A stretch of 64,000 nucleotides of DNA from JACCTU01 sp963848525 (GCA_963848525.1 CAWKDZ010000003.1:62001-126000), one strand, 5' to 3'; numbered from the stretch's first letter, positions 1-9,944 are shown. Program-made: numbers and translations. Notes: generated by a model not told the origin, from the letters alone.

Positions 1-1829
1 CCACGGCGAGCACCATGATGATCCCCTGGTTGACGCCCAGCATGATCGCGTCGCGGGCGAGCGGGATCTTGACCTTGGCGAGCAGCTGCCAACGCGTCGC
101 GCCGAACGCGGACGCCGCCTCGACCGCGTTGGAAGCGACGTCGCGCACGCCCCGCTCGACGAGCCGGATCACGACGGGCACCGCGTAGAGGACGCCAGCG
201 ACGACGCCGGGCACCCGTGAGACCGGCATCAGGTAGATGAACGGGATGATGTAGACGAGCTGCGGCAACGTCTGCAGCACGTCGTTGACCGGACGCACGA
301 AGCGCGAGACCCGCACGCTCTCCGCCGCCCAGACGCCGAGCGCGACGCCGACGAGCACCGCGATCAACGTGGCGACGAGCACCTGCGAGGCGGTGTCCAT
401 CGCGAGGTCCCAGACGCCGAGCACGCCGATCGCCGTCAGCATCAGCAACGCCGTGATCGCGGGCCGGAGCCCGCTCACCACGAACGCGATCGCGACGAAA
501 CCGCCGAGCGTGACGAACCACGGCGTCTCGACGAGAAACGCCCGCAGCGGCTCGAGCCCGTACTGGACCAGGAAGTTCCCGATCGGCTCCGTGATCGCGA
601 AGACGAACGACGTCGGGTCCTGGACGTAGTCGAGCGCGGACTGGATGCCCTGGAGCAGCCAGTCCTGGATCGTCGCCTCGTAGACCGTCGTCGCTGGTCT
701 CGAACTCGTCGGGATAGACGGCGGCTACACCGAACGCGCGCCCGACCACGACGGCGAGCACGGCGCCGAGCCACGCCCCGGCCGTGAGCAGCCTCAGTCG
801 CCGTCGGCCCTCGCCGGTCACGTGGCGGCGGGTCGGGTCGGTGCGGTCGGCGATCGCCGACGTCGCCCGGTCGAGCGCGATCGCCATGATCACGATCGCG
901 AACCCGCCGAGGATCGCGAGCGCGGGGTACGAGTAGAGACCGTTCGTGACGACGTCGCCGAGGCCGCGCCCGCCGATCAGCCCCGCGATCACGACGAGCG
1001 AGAGCGCGAACAGGATCGTCTGGTTGATGGCGAGGATGATCATCCGCCGTGCCAACGGCAGCTGAACCTTGAACAGGGTCTGCAGGCGCGTCGCGCCCAT
1101 CGACTGCGCGGCCTCGACCGTGTTCGCCTCGACGCCGCGGATGCCGAGCGCCGTGATCCGCACCGCGGCGGGGACGGCGTAGATCATCGTCGCGATCACC
1201 GCGGCGGCCGGGCCGACGGAGAACAGGATCACGACCGGCATCAGGTACGCGAACGCCGGCACGATCTGCATCGCGTCGAGCACGGGTGTGATCCCGCGCT
1301 GCACGCGGTCGGACCGCCCGGCGAGGATGCCGATCGGGATCCCGACGAGGAGCGAGAGCGCGACCGCAGCCAGCATCAGCGCGAGCGTCTGCATGCTCTC
1401 CTCCCACAGCCCCATCAGCGCGAAGGACGCGAACGCGGAGAGGACGACCAGCCCCGCGCGCCAGCCGCCGTACCGCGCGACGAGCAGCGTGCCGGCGACG
1501 GCGGTCCCGAACCAGGTCATCCACTCGACCAAGTCGTTCAGCCAGGTGACGAGGTTGTCGGCGAACACCCGAAAGCCGTCGAAGATCGCGAAGAGCGGGT
1601 TCGGGTCGGCAGCGTTGCGCTGCCCGATCAGCCACGCCTGGAAGTCGTCCAGCGTCGCGCCGAGGGTGCTCCACGTGAGGGACTCCGGCCACGGGAACTC
1701 GTCGCGCGCCACGAGGAAGGCGACGAGCATGAGCGCGAAGACGATGCCCACCCGACCGGCGCGACTCCGCCACCATGGCCCGCGTTGGGCGACGACCGGG
1801 GCGCGGACTCGCTCGGTCGCGACCGACAT
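1..1829 (-). CDS. ProW-type quaternary-amine ABC transporter permease, double length, partial and frameshifted
   Basis: This is an inner-membrane permease for glycine betaine, proline or choline uptake. Its ATG overlaps the ATPase stop (TGATG at 1827-1831). Two permease units run in tandem. The first has hydrophobic segments, then GIPIGILAGRSDRVQR and an EAA-type loop (VEAAQSMGATRLQTLFKVQL). The second starts again near 640 and carries its own EAA-type loop (AASAFGATRWQLLAKVKIPL) before running off the left edge. Double-length permeases of about 650 residues are known in this family. The reading frame breaks at about 685-700: after YPDEFETS the continuation TTVYEATIQDWLLQG lies one base further on. 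At least 609 codons are visible and the C-terminus is missing. Function is assigned from the fold plus the ProV partner; the substrate is inferred from the demethylation genes next door. Confidence 0.8.
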   Translation of the reverse strand, partial: MSVATERVRAPVVAQRGPWWRSRAGRVGIVFALMLVAFLVARDEFPWPESLTWSTLGATLDDFQAWLIGQRNAADPNPLFAIFDGFRVFADNLVTWLNDLVEWMTWFGTAVAGTLLVARYGGWRAGLVVLSAFASFALMGLWEESMQTLALMLAAVALSLLVGIPIGILAGRSDRVQRGITPVLDAMQIVPAFAYLMPVVILFSVGPAAAVIATMIYAVPAAVRITALGIRGVEANTVEAAQSMGATRLQTLFKVQLPLARRMIILAINQTILFALSLVVIAGLIGGRGLGDVVTNGLYSYPALAILGGFAIVIMAIALDRATSAIADRTDPTRRHVTGEGRRRLRLLTAGAWLGAVLAVVVGRAFGVAAVYPDEFETSDDGLRGDDPGLAAPGHPVRARLRPGPDVVRLRDHGADRELPGPVRARAAAGVSRRDAVVRHARRFRRDRVRGERAPARDHGVADADGDRRARRLGPRDGHRLAGARRHVDRGARRRRARRLGGGERAGLALRASGQRRAADVAAARLHHPVHLPDAGLTGARRRRWRPLRGARRDPARRAGRARRRFQRGRGGVRVRRDALAAARQGQDPARPRRDHAGRQPGDHHGARR

Positions 1830-2914
1830 CAGCTGCGGCCGGCGATCGTCTCGAGCACCATCAGCCGGTCGACGACGCCGACGACGCGCCCGTCCTCGAC
1901 GGCCCGCACCGGCTTCTCGTTCGCCGCGATCACCGGCAAGGCGTCGCGGACGGTCGTGCGCACGTCGAGCGCAGGCCCGTCGTCCGCCTCTCCGTCGACC
2001 GGCGGACGCATGATCCAGCGCAGCGTCAGCACGCGGCTGCGCGGGATGTCGCGCACGAAGTTGGCGACGTACTCGTTGGCAGGCGCGCCGACGAGCTCTT
2101 CGCCGGTGCCGAGCTGGACGATCTCGCCGTTCCGCATGATCGCGATCCGGTCACCGAGCCGGAGCGCCTCGGCCAGGTCGTGCGTGATGAAGACCATCGT
2201 CTTCTCGGTCTCGACCTGGAGCCGGACGACCTCGTCCTGCATGTCGCGGCGGATCAGCGGGTCGAGGGCGCTGAACGGCTCGTCGAAGAGCATCACGGCG
2301 GGGTCGCCGCAGTAGGCGCGCGCGAGCCCGACGCGCTGCTGCATCCCGCCGGAGAGCTGATCCGGGAACTGTTGCTCGACGTCCTCGAGGCCGACGAGGT
2401 CGAGCACCGCGCGCGCCCGCTCGAGCCGCTCGGACTTCGGCACCCCGCGCACCTCGAGCCCGAACGCGACGTTCTCGACGACCGTGCGGTGAGCGAGCAA
2501 CCCGAAGTGCTGGAAGACCATCGACACGCAGGTGCGGCGCAGCTCGCGCAGCTCAGCCGTGCTCGCGCCGGTGACGTCGCAGCCGTCGATGCTGATCGAG
2601 CCGGCGGTCGGCTCGATCAGGCGGATCAGCGTCCGCGCGAGCGTCGACTTGCCCGAGCCCGAGAGACCCATCACGACGAACACCTCGCGCGGCCACACCT
2701 TGATCGAGACGTCGCGCACGGCGACCGTGCAGCCCGTCTTCGCGCGCAGCTCGCGGCGCGGGAGGTCCGCGTCGGGCGACCCGACGAGCCGCTCGCCGTG
2801 CGGCCCGAACACCTTCCAGACGCCGTCCGCGCTGACGATCGGCTCGCGTGTGCGGTCGACGCGGTCGCCCGGCCAGTCCAGGACCGCTGGGACGCTCAGC
2901 TCAGAAGAGGCCAA
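1829..2914 (-). CDS. proV: ProV-type glycine betaine/proline ABC transporter ATPase
   Basis: Energises the neighbouring permease for quaternary-amine uptake. Walker A is GLSGSGKST (residues 83-91), the signature LSGGMQQRVG (about 187-196), and Walker B VMLFDEPFSALD (207-218). A switch His follows in VFITHDLAEAL. The C-terminal 90 residues look like a short CBS-type regulatory tail, as in ProV/OpuAA, where such domains sense ionic strength. The start is TTG at 2914, overlapping the last 14 bases of the formate-THF ligase gene. No better ATG or GTG lies nearby, and the overlap implies one transcript fhs-proV-proW. No periplasmic binding protein is in the window; it may lie beyond the left edge. 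Confidence 0.88.
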   Translation of the reverse strand: MASSELSVPAVLDWPGDRVDRTREPIVSADGVWKVFGPHGERLVGSPDADLPRRELRAKTGCTVAVRDVSIKVWPREVFVVMGLSGSGKSTLARTLIRLIEPTAGSISIDGCDVTGASTAELRELRRTCVSMVFQHFGLLAHRTVVENVAFGLEVRGVPKSERLERARAVLDLVGLEDVEQQFPDQLSGGMQQRVGLARAYCGDPAVMLFDEPFSALDPLIRRDMQDEVVRLQVETEKTMVFITHDLAEALRLGDRIAIMRNGEIVQLGTGEELVGAPANEYVANFVRDIPRSRVLTLRWIMRPPVDGEADDGPALDVRTTVRDALPVIAANEKPVRAVEDGRVVGVVDRLMVLETIAGRS

Positions 2915-4550
2915 CCGTCCGACCCTCGGAGTCGATGTCGACGCTGAACGCCGCCGCGCTGCGGCCGAGCCCCGGCATCGTCTGCATGTCGCCGCAGAGC
3001 GCGACCAGCCAGCCCGCGCCCGTGTAGGCGCGCAGGTCGCGGATCGTCACGGTGAACCCCGTCGGTGCGTTCGTGAGCGTGGCGTCGTGTGAGAGGGAGA
3101 GGTGGGTCTTGGCCATGCAGATCGGCAGCCGGTCGAGCCCGGTGCGGTTGTAGAGGCCGATCTTCTCTCGCGCGGTCTTCAAAAGAAAGACCCCGTCCGC
3201 CCCGTAGACCCGCGTCGCGATCGCCTCGATCTTGTCCTCGATCGCCGCCTCCAGCGGGTAGATGTAGTCGAAGGAGCTCGGCTCGTCCGCGGCGGCGGCC
3301 ACGGCCTCGGCGAGCGCGGCCGCGCCGGCGCCGCCGTGCTCGAACGCGTCGTTGACCTCGGCCGCGTACGCGCCGTGCTCGAGGGCGATCCGCCGGAGGA
3401 GCTCGACCTCGTCGTCGGTGTCGTCCGGGAAGCGGTTCACGGCGACGACCGCCTTGAGCCCGAACTCGCCCACGATCCCGAGGTGGCGGGCCAGGTTCGC
3501 GCCGCCCTGCTCGAGGTCGCCCCCGCCGTGGTGCTTGAGCGCCTTCGCGGTCGCGACGAGGACGACCGCGTTCGGGCGCAGCCCGCCGGCGCGGCAGACG
3601 ATGTTGAAGAACTTCTCCATTCCCATGTCCGAGCCGAAGCCGCTCTCGGTGACGACGAAGTCGCCGAGCTTGAGCGCGAGCCGGTCGGCGACGAGCGAGT
3701 TGTTGCCGTGCGCGATGTTCGCGAACGGGCCGCAGTGGATCAGCGCGGGCTGTCCCTCGAGCGTCTGCACGAGGTTCGGCTTGATCGTCTCCTTCAGGAG
3801 CACGGTCATCGCGCCGCCGGCGCGGAGCATCTCGGCCGTCACGGGCTCGCCCTCGAACGTCGAGCCGATCGTGATCGCACCGAGCCGCTCCCGCAGGTCC
3901 TCGAGGTCGCGCGCGACGGCGACGATCGCCATCACCTCCGAGGCGGCCGTGATGTCGAAGCCGGTCTGGCGGACGTAGCCGTTCGCGCGCCCGCCGAGCC
4001 CGACAGCGACGTCGCGGAGCGCGCGGTCGTTGATGTCGACGCAGCGGCGCCAGGTGATCGAGAGCGAGTCGATCCCGAGCTCGTTGCCGTGGAGGATGTG
4101 CGCGTCGACGATCGCCGCCAGGAGGTTGTTCGCGGCGCCGATCGCGTGGATGTCGCCGGTGAAGTGCAGGTTCAGGTCCTCCATCGGGACGACCTGCGCG
4201 AACCCGCCGCCGGCGGCGCCGCCCTTGATCCCGAAGACCGGGCCGAGGGACGCCTCGCGCAGGCAGAGCACCGCGCGGTGACCGATGTGGCCGAGGCCCT
4301 GCGTGAGCGCGACCGACGTCGTCGTCTTGCCCTCGCCCTGCGGCGTCGGCGTGACGGCGGTGACGTCGATCAGCTTCGCGTCCTCGCGCGCAGCCAGCCG
4401 GTCGAGCACCGTCAGGTCGACCTTCGCCTTGTAGCGGCCGTAGGACTCGAGCTCGTCGGGAAGGATCCCGGCCTCGTCGGCGATCTCCGCGATCGGCCGC
4501 AGCTGCGCGTTCTGCGCGATCTCGAGGGAGGACGGTAGCTGTGTCGCCAT
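2901..4550 (-). CDS. fhs: Formate--tetrahydrofolate ligase
   Basis: ATP-dependent ligation of formate to THF giving 10-formyl-THF; run in reverse it recovers ATP while releasing formate. The 549-residue length matches the family. The nucleotide-binding loop TPTPQGEGKTTTS is at residues 67-79. Other family motifs are GPVFGIKGGAAGGGFAQV, HFTGDIHAI and NLVQTLEGQPALIHCGPFAN. It is the first gene of a leftward operon with proVW and diverges from the dimethylglycine dehydrogenase gene across a 40-bp promoter region. Next to demethylases that load methylene-THF, its likely job is to drain folate-bound one-carbon units as formate. That role is inference; the enzyme assignment is firm. Confidence 0.95.
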   Translation of the reverse strand: MATQLPSSLEIAQNAQLRPIAEIADEAGILPDELESYGRYKAKVDLTVLDRLAAREDAKLIDVTAVTPTPQGEGKTTTSVALTQGLGHIGHRAVLCLREASLGPVFGIKGGAAGGGFAQVVPMEDLNLHFTGDIHAIGAANNLLAAIVDAHILHGNELGIDSLSITWRRCVDINDRALRDVAVGLGGRANGYVRQTGFDITAASEVMAIVAVARDLEDLRERLGAITIGSTFEGEPVTAEMLRAGGAMTVLLKETIKPNLVQTLEGQPALIHCGPFANIAHGNNSLVADRLALKLGDFVVTESGFGSDMGMEKFFNIVCRAGGLRPNAVVLVATAKALKHHGGGDLEQGGANLARHLGIVGEFGLKAVVAVNRFPDDTDDEVELLRRIALEHGAYAAEVNDAFEHGGAGAAALAEAVAAAADEPSSFDYIYPLEAAIEDKIEAIATRVYGADGVFLLKTAREKIGLYNRTGLDRLPICMAKTHLSLSHDATLTNAPTGFTVTIRDLRAYTGAGWLVALCGDMQTMPGLGRSAAAFSVDIDSEGRTVGLF

Positions 4551-4590
4551 AGTCTGAAATACCCGTGCGACGGTCGCTAATATATCACCC
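4551..4590. promoter_or_regulatory. Divergent promoter between fhs and the dimethylglycine dehydrogenase gene
   Basis: This 40-bp spacer is AT-richer than its surroundings and holds TAATATAT at 4578-4585. Rightward, TAATAT lies 7 bases before the GTG start at 4591, so the mRNA would be leaderless. Leftward, the same symmetric box reads TATATT, about 30 bases before the fhs ATG. One box could serve both directions. No clear -35 was identified. Confidence 0.5.
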
Positions 4591-7108
4591 GTGACGGGCT
4601 TTCCCAGCTCCGCGCGGGCGGTCGTGATCGGCGCCGGGATCGTCGGGAACAGCCTTGTCTATCACCTCGCGCGGCTCGGCTGGCGCGACCTCGCGCTGGT
4701 CGAGAAGGGGCCGCTGCCGAACCCGGGCGGCTCGACGGGCCACGCCTCGAACTTCATCTTCCCCGTCGACCACTCGAAGGAGATGACCGCGCTGACGAAG
4801 GACAGCGCGAGCCAGTACGAGGAGCTCGGCGTGCTGACGATCAGCGGCGGCGTCGAGGTCGCCCGCACGGAGGAGCGGCTGGAGGAGCTGAAGCGCCGCG
4901 TCTCCTCGGCGACCTCCTGGGGCGAGCCGGGGACCGAGCTGCTGACGCCGGAGGGCGTCGTCGAGCGCGTCCCGTTCGTGAACCCCGACGTGATCCTCGG
5001 CGGCTGGTACACGCCCGGCGTCTCGGTCGTCGACCCGCTGCGGGCGGGGACGCTGATGCGCGAGTACGCGCAGGAGCACGGCGGCCTCTCGACCGTGAAC
5101 GCGGAGGTGACCGGGCTCGACGTCGAGAACGGCCGCATCCGCCGCGTGCGCACGACCGCAGGCGACATCGAGGCCGAGGTCGTCTTCATCGCCTGCGGCG
5201 TCTGGAGCCCTCGCGTCGCGCGCATGGCCGGCGCGTCGATCCCGCTCACGCCCGCGGTGCACCAGTTCATCACGCGTCGGGCCGATCCCGCTCTTCGAGC
5301 AGACGGCCGGCGAGATCGCCTACCCGATCGTGCGCGACGTCGACACGAACATGTACGAGCGCCAGAACGGCAGCGACATGGAGGTCGGCTCGTACGCGCA
5401 CCGGCCGATCCTCTGGGACCCGGACGAGATCCCGTCGGTCGAGGACTCGGCGCTCTCGCCGACGGAGCTGCCGTTCACGTCGGAGGACTTCGACCCGCAG
5501 CTGGAGCAGGCGCTCGAGCTGATGGGCGACATCCTCACGGTCGAGGGCGCCGGGATCCGGCACGCGATCAACGGGCTCCTGTCGCTGACGCCGGACGGGA
5601 TGCCGATCCTCGGCGAGACGCCGGAGGTGAAGGGGCTCTGGTCGGTCGCCGCGGTCTGGATCAAGGAGGGCGCGGGGATCGCCCGCGCGGTCGCGGAGAC
5701 CGCAACGGAAGGCGCGTCGGAGATCGACATCCACGGCGCCGACGTCGCGCGCTTCTGGCCGCACCAGCGCACGCACCGCCACGTCGCCGCGCGCTCGTCC
5801 GAGGGCTACAACAAGACGTACGGGATCGTCCACCCGATGGAGCAGTGGGCGTCGAACCGCGGCGTCCGCCTCTCGCCCTTCTACGCCCGCGAGCAGGAGC
5901 TCGGCGCGGTCTTCTACGAGACGGCGGGGTGGGAGCGCCCGTGGTGGTACGAGTCGAACGCGCCGCTCGTCGAGGAGTACGGCGAGCGCGTGATGCCGCG
6001 CGAGGCCGAGTGGGAGTCGCGCTGGTGGTCGCCGATCGTCAACGCCGAGCACCTCGCGATGCGCGACCGCGCCGCGCTGATCGACCTGAGCGCGTTCGCG
6101 ATCTTCGACGTCGTCGGGCCCGGCGCGCTCGACTATCTCCAGCGCGTCGCGCTCGCGCAGGTCGACGTCGAGCCGGGCCGCGTCGTCTACACGCCGATCC
6201 TGAACGAGCACGGGGGCTTCAAGAGCGACCTGACGATCATGCGGCTCGACGACTCGCACTTCCGGATCGTCACCGGAGGGCTCGACGGGCCGCGCGACTT
6301 CAAGTGGTTCGGCGACCACTTGCCGGCGGACGGCTCGGCGTCGCTCCTCGACGTCACCTCGGCCTGGTGCACGCTCGGGCTCTGGGGGCCGCGCGCGCGC
6401 GACATCCTCTCCTCGGTCACGAGCGGCGACGTCTCGCACGAGGGCTTCCCGTTCATCGCCTGCCGCGAGATCGAGATCGGCCCGGTGTGCGTGCTGGCGT
6501 CGCGGATCTCGTACGTCGGCGACCTCGGCTGGGAGCTGTACGCACCGATGGAGCAGGGGCAGGCGCTCTGGGAGCTCCTCTGGGAGGCCGGGCAGCCGCA
6601 CGGGCTCGTCCCCGCGGGGATCGGCGTCTACGGCACGACCGGCCGCCTCGAGAAGGGCTACCGCCTGTTCGGCGCGGAGCTCGAGTCGGAGTACACGGTC
6701 GTCGAGGCCGGGATGCAGCGCCCAAAGGTCAAGGACGCCGAGTTCGTCGGCCGCGAGGCGCACCTGCGGCACCGCGACGAGGAACCGGCGGCGCTCCTCT
6801 GCACGCTGACGGTCGACGACCACTCGGCCTCGAACGGGGTCAAGCGCTACATGCTCGGTCGCGAGCCGATCCTCACGCCCGACGGCGAGCGGATCGTCGA
6901 CGGCAAGGGCCGGGGCTCGTACGTGACCAGCGCGGGGTCAGGCCCCTCGGTCGGCAAGCACCTGCTGCTCGCGTACCTGCCGCCCGAGCACGCAGTCGAG
7001 GGGACGTCGCTGCTCGTCCAGTACATGGGCGAGCGCTATCCGGTCACGGTCGCCGTCGCCGGGTCGCGGCCGCTCTTCGACCCCGAAAACGCCCGCGTCC
7101 GCTGCTGA
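4591..7108 (+). CDS. Dimethylglycine/sarcosine dehydrogenase (FAD domain plus GcvT-like THF domain), frameshifted
   Basis: Oxidatively demethylates dimethylglycine or sarcosine, passing electrons to ETF and the methyl carbon to THF. The N-terminus has a Rossmann FAD site VVIGAGIVGNS (residues 11-21). GGSTGHAS follows, whose His (51) aligns with the covalent flavin His of this family. The second half (about residue 400 on) is a folate-binding aminomethyltransferase domain: MRDRAALIDLSAFAIFDVVG, YVGDLGWELYAP, TGRLEKGYRLFG. One extra base at about 5270-5280 splits the gene: VHQFI in the first frame, then GPIPLFEQTAGEIAYP one base on. Rejoined, the product is 838 residues, full length for the family. 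Its stop overlaps the etfB ATG. It could instead be a sarcosine dehydrogenase or a related N-methyl amine oxidase. Confidence 0.85.
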
Positions 7109-7839
7109 TGAACACGCTCGTCTGCGTCAAGCGCGTGCCCGAGACGGGTGCGCGGATCACGCTCACGGCCGACGAGCAGGCGATCGACACGAGCTTCCTC
7201 GGCTTCACGATCTCCCCGCACGAGGAGTGCGCCGTCGAGGAAGCGCTGCGGATCGGCGGGACGACGACGGTGCTCACGCTGGGTCCGGCGGCGGCCGTCG
7301 AGCAGCTCCAGAACGCGCTTGCGATGGGAATCGACTCTGCGGTCCTGCTCGAGAGCGACGTCGCGGACTGGGGCCCAGAGGCGACGGCGGCCGCGATCGC
7401 CGACGCCGTGCGCGCGCGTGCATTCGACCTGCTCCTCTTCGGCAACGAGTCCGCCGACACGGGCGGCTACCAGGTCGGCGTGCGCGTGGCGCACGCGCTC
7501 GGGCTCCCGTGCGTGACGGGGATCAAGCGTCTCGAGCTCGGCGACGGCGTCGCGGTCGCGGGACGCGAGGCCGGCGGCGGCTGGGAGATCTTCGAGGTGC
7601 CTCTGCCCGCGGTCGTGACCGTCAAGGAGGGGATCAACCTGCCCCGCTACCCGTCGCTGCCGGGACGCCTGCGCGCGAAGAAGGCGACGATCGAGCGGAT
7701 CGCGGTGACGCCGCGCGCGTCGAGGCTCGAGAAGCTGCGGCTGATCGTGCCCGAGGAGGAACGTCGCACCGTCGAGCGCCTCCCGGACGCAGCGCGCGTC
7801 GTCGAGGTGCTTCGCGAGCTCGGGCTGGTCGCGTCGTGA
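7108..7839 (+). CDS. etfB: Electron transfer flavoprotein beta subunit
   Basis: Carries AMP in ETF and forms the docking surface for flavin dehydrogenases. The 243-residue product starts NTLVCVKRVPETGARI and shows FGNESADTGGYQVGVRVAHALGLP. The near-C-terminal VKEGINLPRYPSLPGRLRAKK is typical of EtfB and includes the dehydrogenase recognition loop. ATG overlaps the dehydrogenase stop by one base, and its own stop overlaps the etfA start (GTGA). This strict coupling indicates a dedicated electron acceptor for the upstream demethylating dehydrogenase rather than the fatty-acid oxidation ETF. Confidence 0.92.
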   Translation: MNTLVCVKRVPETGARITLTADEQAIDTSFLGFTISPHEECAVEEALRIGGTTTVLTLGPAAAVEQLQNALAMGIDSAVLLESDVADWGPEATAAAIADAVRARAFDLLLFGNESADTGGYQVGVRVAHALGLPCVTGIKRLELGDGVAVAGREAGGGWEIFEVPLPAVVTVKEGINLPRYPSLPGRLRAKKATIERIAVTPRASRLEKLRLIVPEEERRTVERLPDAARVVEVLRELGLVAS

Positions 7840-8699
7840 AGGTCGTCTGCCTCGTCGACGACGAGCCGGTCGCGCTCGAGGCGCTCGCGTTCGCGCGCCG
7901 GCTCGGCGAGGCCGAGGCGGTGCGGATCGCGGGCGAGTACGCGCCCGAGGCGTGGGGACAGGCGCTCGCGGCGGAAGCGGCCGACGTGCTCGTCGCTCCG
8001 GGGACGGACCGCGGGCACGAGGTGCTCGCGCACGCCGCCGCGCTGCTCGACGCGCCGCTCGCCGCCAACTGCGTCGACGCGCGCTCCGACGGCGACTCGC
8101 TTCTGCTGACGCGCCAGCGCTGGGGTGGGAGCCTGCTCGAGGAGGCGCGGCTGACCGGCTCGCCGAAGCTGCTCACCGTCGCGCCGCACGTCGTCCCGCC
8201 CGGCGATCCCCCGGTCGAGATCAGGGAGCTGACGCCGCAGCTCGACGACGTTCGGGTGCGCGTCGCGCGCCGGGAGGAGCCGGAGGCGGGCGCGGTCCGA
8301 CTCGACACGGCGCGCGTCGTCGTCGGCGGCGGGCGGGGGGTGGGCAGCGCCGAGGGCTTCGCCGTCCTCGAGGAGCTGGCCGAGCTCCTCGGCGGAGCGG
8401 TCGGCGGGTCGCGCGTCGTCACGAACCTCGGCTGGCGCCCGCACGCCGACCAGGTCGGCCAGACCGGCGCGCGCATCGCCCCCGAGCTCTACATCGCGTG
8501 CGGGATCAGCGGCGCGATCCAGCACATCGTCGGCTGCAAGGCGGCGAAGCGGATCCTCGTCGTCAACAAGGACGAGCACGCGCCGATCGTCGCCCGCGCC
8601 GACTACGCGATCTTCGGCGACCTGCACGAGATCCTCCCGGCCGTCGTCGCCGAGCTGCGCAAGACGGCCGTCCCAGCGGCGCGACCGGCGAGGTCGTAG
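7836..8699 (+). CDS. etfA: Electron transfer flavoprotein alpha subunit
   Basis: Holds the redox-active FAD of ETF, which passes electrons on to ETF-quinone oxidoreductase (not in this window). At 287 residues it is slightly short of the usual 310-320. The FAD-binding C-terminal domain is intact: VVVGGGRGVGS, RPHADQVGQTG, YIACGISGAIQH and VVNKDEHAPI. The N-terminal domain is shortened. GTG at 7836 overlaps the etfB stop by 4 bases. It is followed after 37 bases by the DmdA/GcvT-like gene with its own strong ribosome binding site. Confidence 0.92.
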   Translation: MKVVCLVDDEPVALEALAFARRLGEAEAVRIAGEYAPEAWGQALAAEAADVLVAPGTDRGHEVLAHAAALLDAPLAANCVDARSDGDSLLLTRQRWGGSLLEEARLTGSPKLLTVAPHVVPPGDPPVEIRELTPQLDDVRVRVARREEPEAGAVRLDTARVVVGGGRGVGSAEGFAVLEELAELLGGAVGGSRVVTNLGWRPHADQVGQTGARIAPELYIACGISGAIQHIVGCKAAKRILVVNKDEHAPIVARADYAIFGDLHEILPAVVAELRKTAVPAARPARS

Positions 8700-8736
8700 C
8701 ATCGCTCTCGATCTTTGGCCCAAGGAGGTAGCCCCC

Positions 8737-9939
8737 GTGACGCAGATCGTCGAGAAGCCCGCAGTGATGCTGTACTCGCGGATCCGGAAGTCGCCCTTCT
8801 TCTACAAGTCGCGGCTTCAGGGCGTGCAGGTGTACAGCTTCTACAACCACATGTACCACCCTCGGCACTACGGCGATCCCGTCGAGGAGTACTGGGAGCT
8901 GCTGAACGGCGTCACGCTCTGGGACGTGGGCGTCGAGCGGCAGGTGGAGATCACCGGGCCTGACGCCTTCACGCTCGCGAACATGCTCGTCCCGCGTGAC
9001 CTGAACAAGTGTGAGGTGGGACAGTGCAAGTACGTCTTCATCACCGCTCCAGACGGCGGGATCATCAACGACCCGATCCTGCTGCGGCTGGGCGAGAACC
9101 ACTTCTGGCTCTCGCTCGCCGACAGCGACGTTCTCCTCTGGGCGATGGGTGTCGCGTACAACTCGGGACTCGACGTGCAGATCGGGGAGCCGGACGTCGG
9201 GCCGCTTCAGATCCAGGGGCCCAAGTCGCGGGAAGTACTGACCGACCTGTTCGGCGAGGACGCGCTCGAGATCCCCTACTACTTCCTGCGCGACTACCAG
9301 CTCGACGGGATGGACGTGATCGTCTCGCGGACCGGCTACACCGCCGAACTGGGCTTCGAGATCTACGTGAAGGACGCGAGCCAAAACGCCGAGAAGGTCT
9401 GGGACAAGGTCCTCGAGGCCGGGGAGCCGCACGGGCTCAGGGTCATCGGTCCGTGCCACATCAAGCGGATCGAGGCGGGGATCCTCGCCCTCGGCGCAGA
9501 CATGTGGTACGACACGAACCCGTACGAGGTCGACATGGGCTACGAGTGGATGGTCGATCTCGAGCAGGAGGCGGACTTCGTCGGCAAGGAAGCGCTGCGC
9601 CGCATCAAGGCCGATGGGATCAAGCGGAAGCTCGTCGGCGTCGAGATCGGCGGCGAGCGGCTCGGGTCGTACAACGACGGATCGATGATCGACTTCTTCC
9701 CGGTCCACTCGAACGGCGACCGGATCGGGAACGTCACCTCCGCTTGCTACTCGCCCCGGCTCGAGAAGAACATCGGCTTCGCGATGGTGCCGATCGAGCT
9801 CGCCGAGTTCGGGACGGAGCTGGAGGTCGAGACGCCGAAAGAGCGGACCTCCGCCGTCGTCGTCCGTCGGCCCTTCATCGACCCCGAGAAGGAGGTCCCG
9901 AAGCAGGATCTCGCGGCGGCGGGCACCACGAACGACTAG
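8737..9939 (+). CDS. DmdA/GcvT-family THF-dependent demethylase (aminomethyltransferase fold)
   Basis: A 400-residue protein of the folate-binding GcvT superfamily. It resembles the DmdA branch (dimethylsulfoniopropionate demethylase) more than classical glycine-cleavage T protein: YNHMYHPRHYG, LWDVGVERQVEITGPDA, MLVPRDLNKCEVGQCKY, HFWLSLADSDVLLWA and PLQIQGPKSREV are DmdA-like blocks. The C-terminal barrel begins near SMIDFFPVH. A good ribosome site AAGGAGG (8722-8728) precedes GTG at 8737. Downstream of dimethylglycine dehydrogenase and ETF, it may move a methyl group from betaine, DMSP or a related onium compound to THF. The assignment to the superfamily is firm; the substrate is unknown. 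Confidence 0.8.
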   Translation: MTQIVEKPAVMLYSRIRKSPFFYKSRLQGVQVYSFYNHMYHPRHYGDPVEEYWELLNGVTLWDVGVERQVEITGPDAFTLANMLVPRDLNKCEVGQCKYVFITAPDGGIINDPILLRLGENHFWLSLADSDVLLWAMGVAYNSGLDVQIGEPDVGPLQIQGPKSREVLTDLFGEDALEIPYYFLRDYQLDGMDVIVSRTGYTAELGFEIYVKDASQNAEKVWDKVLEAGEPHGLRVIGPCHIKRIEAGILALGADMWYDTNPYEVDMGYEWMVDLEQEADFVGKEALRRIKADGIKRKLVGVEIGGERLGSYNDGSMIDFFPVHSNGDRIGNVTSACYSPRLEKNIGFAMVPIELAEFGTELEVETPKERTSAVVVRRPFIDPEKEVPKQDLAAAGTTND

Positions 9940-9944
9940 GAGGC

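Noticed and set aside
285..4538. Long Arg-, Asp- and Pro-rich open frames antisense to the transporter and fhs genes
   Set aside because: Long overlapping ORFs are expected on all frames at this GC content. Their composition (RRR, DRRR, ARRR runs) and lack of any motif mark them as shadows of the minus-strand genes.
4591..7839. A 1082-codon fused dehydrogenase-EtfB protein in a single frame
   Set aside because: The middle part of that frame is out of register with the family; the true dehydrogenase continues one base on. EtfB happens to lie in the same frame as the N-terminus.
8700..8736. Glycine riboswitch upstream of the GcvT-like gene
   Set aside because: The spacer from etfA is only 37 bases, too short for the tandem aptamers, and contains little beyond the ribosome binding site.
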